Positions 1 to 6,555 are shown, numbered from the stretch's first letter. The stretch: 6,672 bases of DNA from Leptotrichiaceae bacterium (GCA_030532815.1 JAUNKI010000115.1:1-6672); one strand, 5' to 3'. The notes: generated by a model from the letters alone, not told the origin. Program-made: numbers and translations.

Positions 1-296
1 GCAACAATCTTTTCCATTTCCTCTATTCTCTTACTGAAATATTCCACTTCCTTATCCAAAGGAATAATTCCGGAAATTTTTCCTTCATCAGGTTCTTTAA
101 AATTTAAATTGTTATCAGAAAAATTTTCTATATATGTATTATAAAATTTACTCATTTTTCCCGTTTTTAAGTCATTATAAAATTTTATATATTCATTGTA
201 TTTATTATTTTTTTCCTTTTCCTTATCTTTCTTTCCGCACGATATTATCAATACTGTCATTAATAAAACTGCGATTAATAAATTTTTCAGTTTCAT
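1..296 (-). CDS. Putative lipoprotein, partial (3' end beyond window), possibly DUF3829-like
   Basis: Ninety-eight codons are open from the ATG at 296-294 to the left edge, so the C-terminus is missing. The start is firm: AGGAGG lies 8 bases upstream. Residues 1-20 form a lipoprotein signal: basic MKLKN, a hydrophobic stretch, then a lipobox ending in IISC with Cys20 as the predicted lipidated residue. A Lys/Glu/Asn-rich linker follows (21-32), then a charged, probably helical segment that begins NKYNEYIKFYNDL. That opening resembles DUF3829-type lipoproteins, but this is recall from a partial sequence. The mature protein should be anchored to a membrane facing away from the cytoplasm. It is separated from nrdF by a terminator and is probably its own transcription unit. 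Function unknown. Confidence 0.8.
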   Translation of the reverse strand, partial: MKLKNLLIAVLLMTVLIISCGKKDKEKEKNNKYNEYIKFYNDLKTGKMSKFYNTYIENFSDNNLNFKEPDEGKISGIIPLDKEVEYFSKRIEEMEKIV

Positions 297-626
297 AATA
301 TTTTCCTCCTTTATTTCTTTTCATTTATTTTTTAATTTTTAAATTGACAATTTTACTGCTATTCCTATTAGAACTGTCCTTCCTGAAGTTTTATTTTTTA
401 ATCTGAATTTTTAATTATTCAGCTGCAAAGTTTTTTCTACTGTATTTCTTCATTTTATTATATAAAAATAAAGCCAATATGTAAAGATCATATTGACTTT
501 AATCTGTTTTATACGAAAATTTTCAGTTCCAATTTCTTTCTGTAATTTTTCAATATTATATTATTTACATATTTATAATATTTTTACTTTTAGTTGAACG
601 ATATTTTTCAAAATTTCCTTCTTTAA
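297..626. other. Intergenic region between nrdF and the lipoprotein gene
   Basis: This 330-base gap contains the terminator listed at 460-500 and, nearer the lipoprotein start, an AT-rich leader. On the minus strand the leader has a possible -35 (TTGTCA at 344-349) without a convincing -10. It also has a short inverted repeat, 346-352 with 372-378 (seven pairs, one G-U). Two short translatable bits are visible on the minus strand: a 12-codon ATG frame starting near 454, and an ATG-less frame ending in TVLIGIAVKLSI. Neither is supported as a gene. The AGGAGG at 304-309 belongs to the lipoprotein gene. I see nothing else between 501 and 626. Confidence 0.5.
460..500 (-). terminator. Rho-independent terminator downstream of nrdF
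   Basis: On the minus strand a 12-bp stem (AAAGTCAATATG pairing with CATATTGGCTTT, one G-U pair) encloses a 7-base loop. It is followed directly by a T-rich run (TTTATTTTTATA). In the plus direction the same repeat has a C-A mismatch and no good T run, so it fits minus-strand termination. It lies about 125 bases after the nrdF stop and before the lipoprotein gene, where an nrdF transcript should end. Confidence 0.8.
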
Positions 627-1628
627 TTAAATTTCCAGTTCAATTTCGTTATTTTTAAATTCAAAATCATCATCATGAAGATGAACTACTTCCAGAGCTT
701 TTTCATAATTTGTAGATTTTTTGGAAAAGAAGTCATGCTGTGTTGTTTCCACATTCAGTCCGTTCAATACAATAGGATTTACATCTTTCACTTCAAATTC
801 TTCTTCAAATCCCAAATTCATGAGAGCCTTGTTTGCATTATATCTTATATATTCCTTTACATCAGCGGTAAGCCCTATATCTCCGTATACTTCATCAGTA
901 TATCTTGCTTCATTTTCATATAAATCATGCATTAAATCCTTTAATTCTTTTCTTACGCTTTCTTTTTCCTCTTCACTGAATGTAGCATATATTTCCTGAG
1001 AAAGAAGCCCTACAAATACACCGTGAATAGACTCATCGGCTATTATTTTCTTAATTATATCACAACTTGCAACCATCTGTCCCTGACCTGCAAGCCATAA
1101 AGGTAGAAAAAATCCGCTGTAAAAAAGGTATGTTTCCAGATAAACCGAAGCACAGAGTGCCATATATATTTCTCTTTTTGTTGCTTTGGGATTATTCATT
1201 TTCTGATAATAATAGTCTATTTTTTTAGCTTTATATTGTAAATGTTCATTTTCCTCTACCCAGTTAAATGTTTCGTTAATTTCCCTTGTAGATGCCACTG
1301 TTGTAAATATTGTGGAATATGATTTTGCGTGAATCGTTTCCATCATACACATATACGACAATACTGAACGGCATTGGAGCGAATCTATATGATCTATTAT
1401 TTTCGGCATTCCTGTGTGACTTTGCAAAGTATCAAGCAATGTAAGTCCTCCCAACACCTGTAAATAAGCCAGTTTCATTTCAGGCTCAAGGGAATGCCAG
1501 CTGTCTATATCCTTAGACGGAATATATTCAGTATCTATCCAGAATTGTTTAAGGTTCTGTTCCCAGAACATTTCCACATAATCATTTTCGGGTGTATTCC
1601 AGTTTACCGCTTCATATGTTTTGTTCAT
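627..1628 (-). CDS. nrdF: Class Ib ribonucleotide reductase beta subunit NrdF
   Basis: This is the small, radical-generating subunit that pairs with NrdE to reduce ribonucleoside diphosphates. At 333 residues it is close to family length. All six expected metal ligands are present: Asp66 (GLTLLD), Glu97 and His100 (METIH), Glu165 (VYLE), Glu199 and His202 (DESIH). The radical Tyr104 lies in HAKSY. It is therefore a conventional metal-dependent class Ib protein, not the metal-free class Ie type that lacks three of the carboxylates. AAAGGA sits 8 bases before the ATG. The C-terminal NrdE-docking tail is unusual: DDDFEF replaces the familiar DDDWDF, and nine further residues follow. nrdF is separated from nrdE by about 2 kb of accessory genes, so it either depends on readthrough or has its own promoter. 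I found no strong sigma70 promoter just upstream. Confidence 0.97.
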   Translation of the reverse strand: MNKTYEAVNWNTPENDYVEMFWEQNLKQFWIDTEYIPSKDIDSWHSLEPEMKLAYLQVLGGLTLLDTLQSHTGMPKIIDHIDSLQCRSVLSYMCMMETIHAKSYSTIFTTVASTREINETFNWVEENEHLQYKAKKIDYYYQKMNNPKATKREIYMALCASVYLETYLFYSGFFLPLWLAGQGQMVASCDIIKKIIADESIHGVFVGLLSQEIYATFSEEEKESVRKELKDLMHDLYENEARYTDEVYGDIGLTADVKEYIRYNANKALMNLGFEEEFEVKDVNPIVLNGLNVETTQHDFFSKKSTNYEKALEVVHLHDDDFEFKNNEIELEI

Positions 1629-1721
1629 CTTGATTTTCCTTTCATTATATAGTTTATTATTTTATTTTATATTATTTCTTATAGTAATTGCATTTACAAA
1701 GAAAAAATTTTAATATTTTTA

Positions 1722-2617
1722 CTAATCTATATCCAAGTCTTCATTCAATCCCTCATATTTTGCCAATTTGCTCGAATTTTCCAATTTCTGATAATATTTA
1801 TTATTATGAACAGGGGCTATCTTTAAAAGCTCCAGTTCATCATTAAGCAGCATTTTTTCAAAAAATCTATGTAACGGTTTACTGTTTGGTCTGATAAATT
1901 CATTGTATTTATTTAATTCGGAATAATTATTCAAAACTAAACAATTTCTGAAATATTTTGAGTTATCTCTGAATAAATCATTGGAAATGTTTTCAATACC
2001 CAAAGATTTCAAAAATTTTAATGTAAATACTGTAGCTGTCCTTGTATTTCCTCCGACAAAAGGATGTATATCCCAAATTTTTGAAATACAGATTATTGAT
2101 AAATTTATTATATCGTTTATATTCTCTATATTGTATCTTTCACGTTCCAGTCAATTCATAATATCTCTCAAGTCATTTTCTATTGTTTGGTATTCACCGT
2201 AAAAGGCACTATCTCCGTTCAGTATTTCTTCATGTTTCTGAATATCATGTTTTCTAAATTCACCGCAATATTTTTCATTTATTACGTTTTCAAATAATTC
2301 TTTATGAACATTTTTAAAGTATTAATTGTCATATTAAAACTTGGATTATCCATTAATTTTACAATTTTCAGACTTACTAAATCACATTCACGTTCAGATT
2401 TATTAGCCTTTTTCATTGTATTATAATATTTATACAGCTCTTCTTCCACTTCAATGTAAGTTCTGATGTTATTTATATTTTTATAAGCCAGTTCTTTCAG
2501 CTTTTCAGACGGTTTTAAACCATCAACCTGATTTAGCCCGACAGCTATTTTCCAATACTTTTGTTTTTTATACTTATTTTTTGTTTCTTCTATAATTTTA
2601 TAATCACTGTCCGACAT
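1722..2617 (-). pseudogene. Fic-domain protein (AMP-transferase family), disrupted
   Basis: Three frame segments together match one Fic-family protein of about 298 residues. The N-terminal part carries YWKIAVGLNQVDGLKPS. The middle part has HKELFENV and then GEFRKHDIQKHEEILNGD (the flap region). The Fic motif HPFVGGNTRT is at 2066-2037, followed by NSKYFRNCLVLNNY. Fic enzymes usually transfer AMP from ATP to a target hydroxyl, often as toxins. Lesions: (1) the frame changes at about 2311-2315, where one missing A in a 5-A run explains the shift; (2) TGA at 2153-2151; (3) the acidic residue of HPFx(D/E)GN is Gly (GGA, 2054-2052). The ATG at 2617 is preceded by AGCAGG at 8 bases. A GTG at 2659 would add 14 residues but has no clear ribosome site. 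The gene follows two small membrane-protein genes in the same direction. The identity is solid; a sequencing error could explain lesion 1 but not all three. Confidence 0.85.
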
Positions 2618-2666
2618 AAATAATACCTGCTCTTCTAATGTATTTAGAGTACCTTTCACTACTTAT

Positions 2667-2996
2667 CTAATAATAATTTTCATATAATATATCTATACAT
2701 TCCGCTGCCTGATTTATTCTTTCTCTTTTAAAACTCATTGTCATTTTAAGAAAATCATAAAAAGTAATCATAAAAAATAATAATCCTATTACTAATATAA
2801 CCAGTAACGGTAAATAACTGATAATATTTTTTATTTCCTCTTTTTCAAAATATCTGATAATTATATTAGAAAAAAATGAAAATATAGAAGTTATTGATAT
2901 AAATTTCAGTATAGAACTTATTTCAATTTTTTGTTTATTATATATTTTTCTTATATCTCCTTTTAATTCTTCGTATTTTTCTAAATTATCTATCAA
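2667..2996 (-). CDS. Small protein with two predicted membrane segments, unknown function
   Basis: I do not recognise this 109-residue protein. A charged N-terminal helix (about 1-24, rich in Lys/Glu) leads to two hydrophobic segments, about 25-48 and 58-82, joined by a short acidic loop (EKEE). A basic tail of about 25 residues ends in DILYENYY. The even hydrophobic pair suggests both ends lie on the same side of the membrane, probably the cytoplasm. The start is uncertain: there is no in-frame ATG before the second membrane segment. The best choice is TTG at 2996-2994, with only a weak AGTGA upstream. The frame is the same as that of the gene before it, separated by one TAA and eight codons. 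It may therefore start by reinitiation, or the pair may once have been one gene. The stop lies 49 bases before the likely Fic start. Confidence 0.6.
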   Translation of the reverse strand: MIDNLEKYEELKGDIRKIYNKQKIEISSILKFISITSIFSFFSNIIIRYFEKEEIKNIISYLPLLVILVIGLLFFMITFYDFLKMTMSFKRERINQAAECIDILYENYY

Positions 2997-3020
2997 AATA
3001 TATTCACTTTTTATTTTTTT

Positions 3021-3470
3021 TTAAAAAATTTCTCTTACTTTATTTTTTATATCTCCTTTAAATAAAGATATCATACAGTCATCTTGTGAATTTACTTGGA
3101 AATGACAACGTCCTTCTAAAATTCTTAAATATTTGACTTTTTTCCCTACTTTTTCCACTTTATTATTTTCATCAAGTAAATTATTTATTTTATCAATTTC
3201 TCTATTTAAATTTGTATTTATCATAAACCTGAAAAAAAGAATAAATATAAATATCAAACTTATCATTAACAGTATTAGTTTTATTAATGACATTACATCT
3301 TGATCTTTAATTTTACTAAGTTCTAATATCATCAACATTAGAAAACCAATCGGCATAATAAATATCGATAAATATATAATTTTGAAATAAATGCCAAAAA
3401 ATATTGCCGTTTCAAGTTCTTCCCTTCTATCAACTAAATCCTGAGCGAAATTCAATCGTCTCTTTATCAT
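3021..3470 (-). CDS. Small protein with two predicted membrane segments and a cytoplasmic tail, unknown function
   Basis: I do not recognise this 149-residue protein. A basic/charged N-terminus (MIKRRLNFAQDLVDRREEL) precedes hydrophobic segments at about 22-49 and 61-84, joined by a short charged loop (KIKDQD). A polar tail follows: NREIDKINNLLDENN could be a short coiled coil, then a Lys-rich stretch and a possibly folded end with Cys122 and Cys132. The start is well supported, with GGGAG six bases before the ATG at 3470-3468. It is the first gene of the block inserted after nrdE, 165 bases past the nrdE stop, with a candidate promoter in that gap. Size and membrane layout resemble the next gene, including a charged helix right after the second segment, so distant paralogy is possible but unproven. 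Two-segment membrane proteins occur as effectors in conflict systems, but nothing here establishes that role. Confidence 0.75.
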   Translation of the reverse strand: MIKRRLNFAQDLVDRREELETAIFFGIYFKIIYLSIFIMPIGFLMLMILELSKIKDQDVMSLIKLILLMISLIFIFILFFRFMINTNLNREIDKINNLLDENNKVEKVGKKVKYLRILEGRCHFQVNSQDDCMISLFKGDIKNKVREIF

Positions 3471-3503
3471 TATTTTCTCCCCCTCAGCCGCTTTCAGAAA
3501 AAT

Positions 3504-3546
3504 ATGTTAATAAACATTATAAAAACAGCATATCTTGGATTTTCAT
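3504..3546 (-). promoter_or_regulatory. Candidate promoter with inverted repeat ahead of the accessory block
   Basis: On the minus strand there is a perfect -10 hexamer TATAAT (3521-3516). Its best -35 is weak: ATGAAA at 3546-3541, with a long 19-base spacer. Just downstream, at the expected start site, is the inverted repeat ATGTT-aata-AACAT (3504-3517), which could be an operator. This would give the two membrane-protein genes and the Fic remnant a promoter separate from nrdE. The site is plausible from position, but such motifs arise easily in DNA this AT-rich. Confidence 0.35.
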
Positions 3547-3635
3547 AACAGATTAATATTTTCTGAGCATGAAAAAAATTTAAGTTAAGTTAAAAATCCT
3601 GAAATTTTCCCAAGCTTTTTCCAAAAAATATAAAC

Positions 3636-5729
3636 TTATACCGAACAACTCAAACACTCTTCAATAGTAGCCTTTCTTGTTCTTGTATAATAAAGGGATT
3701 TCAGACCGAGCCTATGTGCATAAACATAAAGTCTCGCCAGATCTCTTGTAGTATCGGTGCTTTTATTAAATAATATAGTCGATATCCCCTGATCCACATG
3801 TCTTTGAATTACGGAAATCAGTTTCAGTATATTTTTCTGATCCATATCATATGCCGATTTATAGAAAAAATAATTATCATTTGTCAGGTAAGGCATAGGA
3901 TAAAATGTCGTACTATCTCCGTATTCCCTTACTTCTATTGTATCAACTATAGGCATTACCGAAGCTGTGGAATTCATTATATATGAAGTGGACTGATTAG
4001 GTGCTATAGCCATTCTGTACGCATTATATACTCCGTATTTCATGACATCCTCCTTTAGTCTTTCCCAATCTTCCTTTGTAGGAATATGTATCCCTTCAAA
4101 TAATGTCTTTATTTTTTCAGTTTGAGGCATGTATTCTTTTTCAGTATATTTATTGAAATAATTACCGTTTGCATATTCGGATTTGTCAAAATCCTTGAAA
4201 GTTTCCCCTCTTTCCCTTGCTATTTCCATTGATCTTTGAAGGGAATAATAATTTACCGTCATAAAAAATACATTACAGAAATCAAGAGCTTCCCTGCTTT
4301 CATACATTATAAAATTTTTGGCAAAATATCCGTGCAGGTTCATTGCTCCCAGTCCTACACTGTGAAGTTCCTCATTAGCCTTTTTTATAGAAGGGACAAT
4401 ATCTATATTCGTGAGATCCGACACCATTGTCAGTGAATCTATGGCGGCTCTTGTAGCTTCCCTTATTCTTCTGTTTTCCATTACCGTAACAATATTAAGC
4501 GAACCTAAATTACATGAAATTCCCCTTCTTATTTCATCTTCTTCAAAATAGGAATTAATATCCGATACTTCAGACAGCTGCATTATTTCAGTACATAAGT
4601 TTGAAAACTTTACATCTCCGATTTCTTTCAGAGCGTGTTCCTTATTGGCATTGTCTTTAAAAAATAAGTAAGGATATCCGCTTTCTTTCTGGGTCTGGGA
4701 TATTTTAACGAGTAGTTCCCTTGCATTTATTTTTTTCTTTTTCACATTGGGATTATCTACTAATTTTTCGTACATTTCATTCATATCCATTTCGTCCAAA
4801 TACTGCCCGTACTCAAGGTATACAGTATGAGGATTGAACGTGTAGCAGATTTCGTCTTCTCTTGCCAGTTCCATAAATTTATCGGGAACTATTACTCCTA
4901 TGGAAAGGGATTTTATTCTGATTTTTTCATCTACGTTTATCTTTTTACAGTCCAGAAATTCATTAATATCCGAATGAAACACATTTAAATATACGGCTCC
5001 CGCTCCGGCTCTCTGTCCCAGCTGATTTGCATAGGAAAATATATCCTCCAGTATTTTCATAATGGGCAATACTCCTGAAGCTCTTCCTTCCACACCTTTT
5101 ATAGCTTCTCCTCTTGCTCTTATTTTCGACAGATTAATGGAAACTCCCCCTCCGATGGAGGAAAGTTTCATCGCAGAGTCAAATATGTACCCTATTCCGC
5201 TCAGATTATCTCCCATTTCATCAAGAAAACATGAAACAAGCTCTCCTGAACGTTTTTTTCCTGAATTCAGGAATGTGGGAGTAGCAGGCTGATATTCCTG
5301 ATTAATAAGCATTTCGGCATATTCCAGTGCCTTTTCCAAATCACCCTGTGCAAGATAAAGAGAAACTATCGCTATTCTATCTTCATATCTTTCGAGAAAT
5401 TTTTCTCCTGAGTCATCTCTTAAGGCATAACTTTGATAAAATTTAGAAGCACTCATAAAAGAAGCAAATCTGAATTTTTTGCTGTATACCAGTGAAAATA
5501 CTTTTTTTATTTCTTCAAATTTATACATATCGTAAAAATTTATATAATATTCATTTTCTATGAGATAATCCATTTTTTCCTTCAGATTATGGAAAAATAC
5601 TGTATTTTTGTTCACATAGTCTACAAAATAGGAGTAAACTGCTTCCTTATCCTTTTCCAGTTGAAATTCTCCATCTTTTTTCAGCATTATTTCATTATTT
5701 AAATATATCCACTTTTTTGCTTTTTTCAT
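3636..5729 (-). CDS. nrdE: Class Ib ribonucleoside-diphosphate reductase alpha subunit NrdE
   Basis: This is the catalytic subunit that reduces NDPs to dNDPs in the cytoplasm, using the radical from NrdF and electrons from the small redoxin. At 697 residues it matches NrdE and lacks the N-terminal ATP-cone of class Ia enzymes. Key residues are intact. Cys167 (GELVSC) and Cys406 (GISCNLGS) form the active-site disulfide pair. Asn377, Cys379 and Glu381 lie in FSNLCTE, with Cys379 the thiyl-radical residue. Tyr680-Tyr681 (SLYYTRTRK) belong to the radical transfer path. Cys692 and Cys695 in the C-terminal ECLSCSV are the shuttle cysteines that meet the redoxin. IGGGVSINLS and QLGQRAGAGAVYLN are typical of NrdE. 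The start is ATG at 5729, with a weak purine-rich ribosome site (GTGAAG). It lies 37 bases after nrdI and is surely co-transcribed with it. Confidence 0.98.
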   Translation of the reverse strand: MKKAKKWIYLNNEIMLKKDGEFQLEKDKEAVYSYFVDYVNKNTVFFHNLKEKMDYLIENEYYINFYDMYKFEEIKKVFSLVYSKKFRFASFMSASKFYQSYALRDDSGEKFLERYEDRIAIVSLYLAQGDLEKALEYAEMLINQEYQPATPTFLNSGKKRSGELVSCFLDEMGDNLSGIGYIFDSAMKLSSIGGGVSINLSKIRARGEAIKGVEGRASGVLPIMKILEDIFSYANQLGQRAGAGAVYLNVFHSDINEFLDCKKINVDEKIRIKSLSIGVIVPDKFMELAREDEICYTFNPHTVYLEYGQYLDEMDMNEMYEKLVDNPNVKKKKINARELLVKISQTQKESGYPYLFFKDNANKEHALKEIGDVKFSNLCTEIMQLSEVSDINSYFEEDEIRRGISCNLGSLNIVTVMENRRIREATRAAIDSLTMVSDLTNIDIVPSIKKANEELHSVGLGAMNLHGYFAKNFIMYESREALDFCNVFFMTVNYYSLQRSMEIARERGETFKDFDKSEYANGNYFNKYTEKEYMPQTEKIKTLFEGIHIPTKEDWERLKEDVMKYGVYNAYRMAIAPNQSTSYIMNSTASVMPIVDTIEVREYGDSTTFYPMPYLTNDNYFFYKSAYDMDQKNILKLISVIQRHVDQGISTILFNKSTDTTRDLARLYVYAHRLGLKSLYYTRTRKATIEECLSCSV

Positions 5730-5766
5730 TTCTTCACTTGCCCTTTCTTATTGTTATAACTTATTT

Positions 5767-6141
5767 TTAGTTATTATTTTCCGTATAATTTATGAAATAC
5801 TCAATCTGAGGCTGGGTGCCTGACAATTCAAATTTCATCAATACAGGTATGCCGTATTTTTCCGATATTTTGTCCGCTGCAACTGCAAATAAAGTTCCCC
5901 AGTTCATATTGCCGCTTGAGCTTACTGATTTGACGTATTTCCTGTTATTTTCCTTTTTCAAAAATTTCTCTGTGACTTCAGGAATTTCTCCGAATTTAGT
6001 CGTAAATGTTATCAAATGCCCTGTATCTTCTATTTCCGTAGTTTCATTTATTTTTATGAAACTCCACTTAGGTCTTTCTCTTTTAAGTTTATCTACAAAC
6101 CTCTGAACATTTCCCGTTTTTGAATCATAATATATAAACAT
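5767..6141 (-). CDS. nrdI: NrdI, flavodoxin-like activator of class Ib reductase
   Basis: NrdI is a small FMN protein that supplies oxidant to assemble the dimanganese-tyrosyl radical cofactor of NrdF. The 124 residues are normal for the family. The FMN phosphate loop is near residues 6-11 (DSKTGN). The flavin-side loop is around 45-52 (TFTTKFGE), followed by IPEVTEKFL. A conserved SSSGNMNWG lies at 74-82 and KFELSGT at 103-109, all typical of NrdI. The ATG at 6141 is preceded by AAGGAG at 8 bases, a strong ribosome site. The gene sits 116 bases after the redoxin gene, a gap holding a hairpin and a possible promoter, and 37 bases before nrdE. Its presence, together with the intact NrdF ligands, supports a manganese-dependent class Ib enzyme. 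Confidence 0.97.
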   Translation of the reverse strand: MFIYYDSKTGNVQRFVDKLKRERPKWSFIKINETTEIEDTGHLITFTTKFGEIPEVTEKFLKKENNRKYVKSVSSSGNMNWGTLFAVAADKISEKYGIPVLMKFELSGTQPQIEYFINYTENNN

Positions 6142-6169
6142 GATTGTAACTCCTTAATTTAATAACAGA

Positions 6170-6197
6170 TATATAATTTTCCGATTATTACTGTAAA
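6170..6197 (-). promoter_or_regulatory. Possible secondary promoter for nrdI-nrdE
   Basis: On the minus strand TTTACA (6197-6192, five of six matches to TTGACA) is followed after 16 bases by TATATA (6175-6170, four of six). Transcription would start near 6163, about 20 bases before the nrdI ATG, leaving room for its AAGGAG. The site lies just past the hairpin at 6201-6231, so it could compensate for termination there. It is moderate at best in AT-rich sequence. Confidence 0.3.
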
Positions 6198-6231
6198 AAT
6201 AAATACTCCCATTTTTAATTTAGGAGCATTT
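6195..6231 (-). terminator. Hairpin between redoxin gene and nrdI: candidate terminator or attenuator
   Basis: On the minus strand AAATGCTCC (6231-6223) pairs with GGAGTATTT (6209-6201) in a 9-bp stem with one G-U pair and a 13-base loop. The T-rich stretch ATTTTTA follows. On the plus strand the stem is also followed by TTTTT, so it may act both ways. The long loop and interrupted T run suggest partial termination, giving more redoxin than NrdI/NrdE message. It could instead be an mRNA processing or stability element. Confidence 0.5.
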
Positions 6232-6257
6232 TTAAACTCGTCTTTTATCATATCAAT

Positions 6258-6497
6258 TTATATCATTGTTATTATTTCTTTTAATTCTTCAGGATTAAAT
6301 CCGATTGTTCTTTTAATTTCCTCATCATTTTTAATAAGTATAGTTGTAGGTACTGTTCTGATTTTGTATTTCATTGCCAGTTCAGGATTATCAAAAGGAT
6401 TTACTTTTTCATATTCCACTCCGTTTTTATCCAGTAAATCAGATACCATTGCACAAGGATTGCAGTCTTCTTTTTCAAATTTTATCAGTCTTCTCAT
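6258..6497 (-). CDS. nrdH: Thioredoxin/glutaredoxin-like small redoxin in the nrdH position
   Basis: The 79-residue thioredoxin fold protein probably delivers electrons to the C-terminal cysteines of NrdE. The active site is CNPC at residues 12-15, after the beta strand LIKFEKED. The cis-proline loop is TVPT (48-51, Pro50). GFNPEELKEII forms the last helix. Classical NrdH proteins usually carry CxQC and a WSGFRP-type segment near the C-terminus. Both are absent here, so by sequence it is closer to short thioredoxin-like proteins, and the symbol rests on gene position. The ATG at 6497 is preceded by AAAGGA at a rather long spacing of 11 bases. It is the first gene after the NrdR-type promoter region and probably heads the nrdI-nrdE operon. 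Confidence 0.85.
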   Translation of the reverse strand: MRRLIKFEKEDCNPCAMVSDLLDKNGVEYEKVNPFDNPELAMKYKIRTVPTTILIKNDEEIKRTIGFNPEELKEIITMI

Positions 6498-6555
6498 TTT
6501 TATATTATTCCTTTCTTTAACTTAATATCATATCAGATTTATTTTTTATTATAAA

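Noticed and set aside
675..999. Open frames on the plus strand inside nrdF
   Set aside because: They are antisense to a fully conserved nrdF, resemble no protein family I know, and have no ribosome sites.
627..1628. NrdF as a metal-free class Ie (DOPA radical) variant
   Set aside because: All six metal ligands and the radical Tyr104 are present. Class Ie proteins lack three of the carboxylates.
1644..1649. TATAAT as the -10 of an nrdF promoter
   Set aside because: It is too close to the ATG. A transcript would start at the edge of the ribosome site, and there is no -35 at a suitable distance.
2151..2153. TGA read as Trp (alternative genetic code) in the Fic gene
   Set aside because: Trp residues elsewhere, in NrdE and at the IWDIHPF site of the Fic gene itself, use TGG. 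No other in-frame TGA occurs in the intact genes, and the Fic gene has other lesions.
1981..2202. Plus-strand open frame across the Fic region
   Set aside because: It is antisense to the Fic motif region and shows no recognisable protein features.
3584..3635. Intrinsic terminator directly after nrdE
   Set aside because: The only pairing I find (around GCTTGGGAAAATTTCAGG, followed by TTTTT) is short and depends on several G-U pairs, so it is too weak to call.
3798..5292. Plus-strand open frames opposite nrdE
   Set aside because: They are shadows of the nrdE codons; nrdE is intact across the whole interval.
5816..6106. Plus-strand open frame opposite nrdI
   Set aside because: It lies entirely antisense to nrdI, which has all of its family motifs.
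6164..6179. Additional NrdR box upstream of nrdI
   Set aside because: It matches at 10 of 16 positions, almost entirely from the ATATAT core. The GTGT arm is poor and there is no phased partner.
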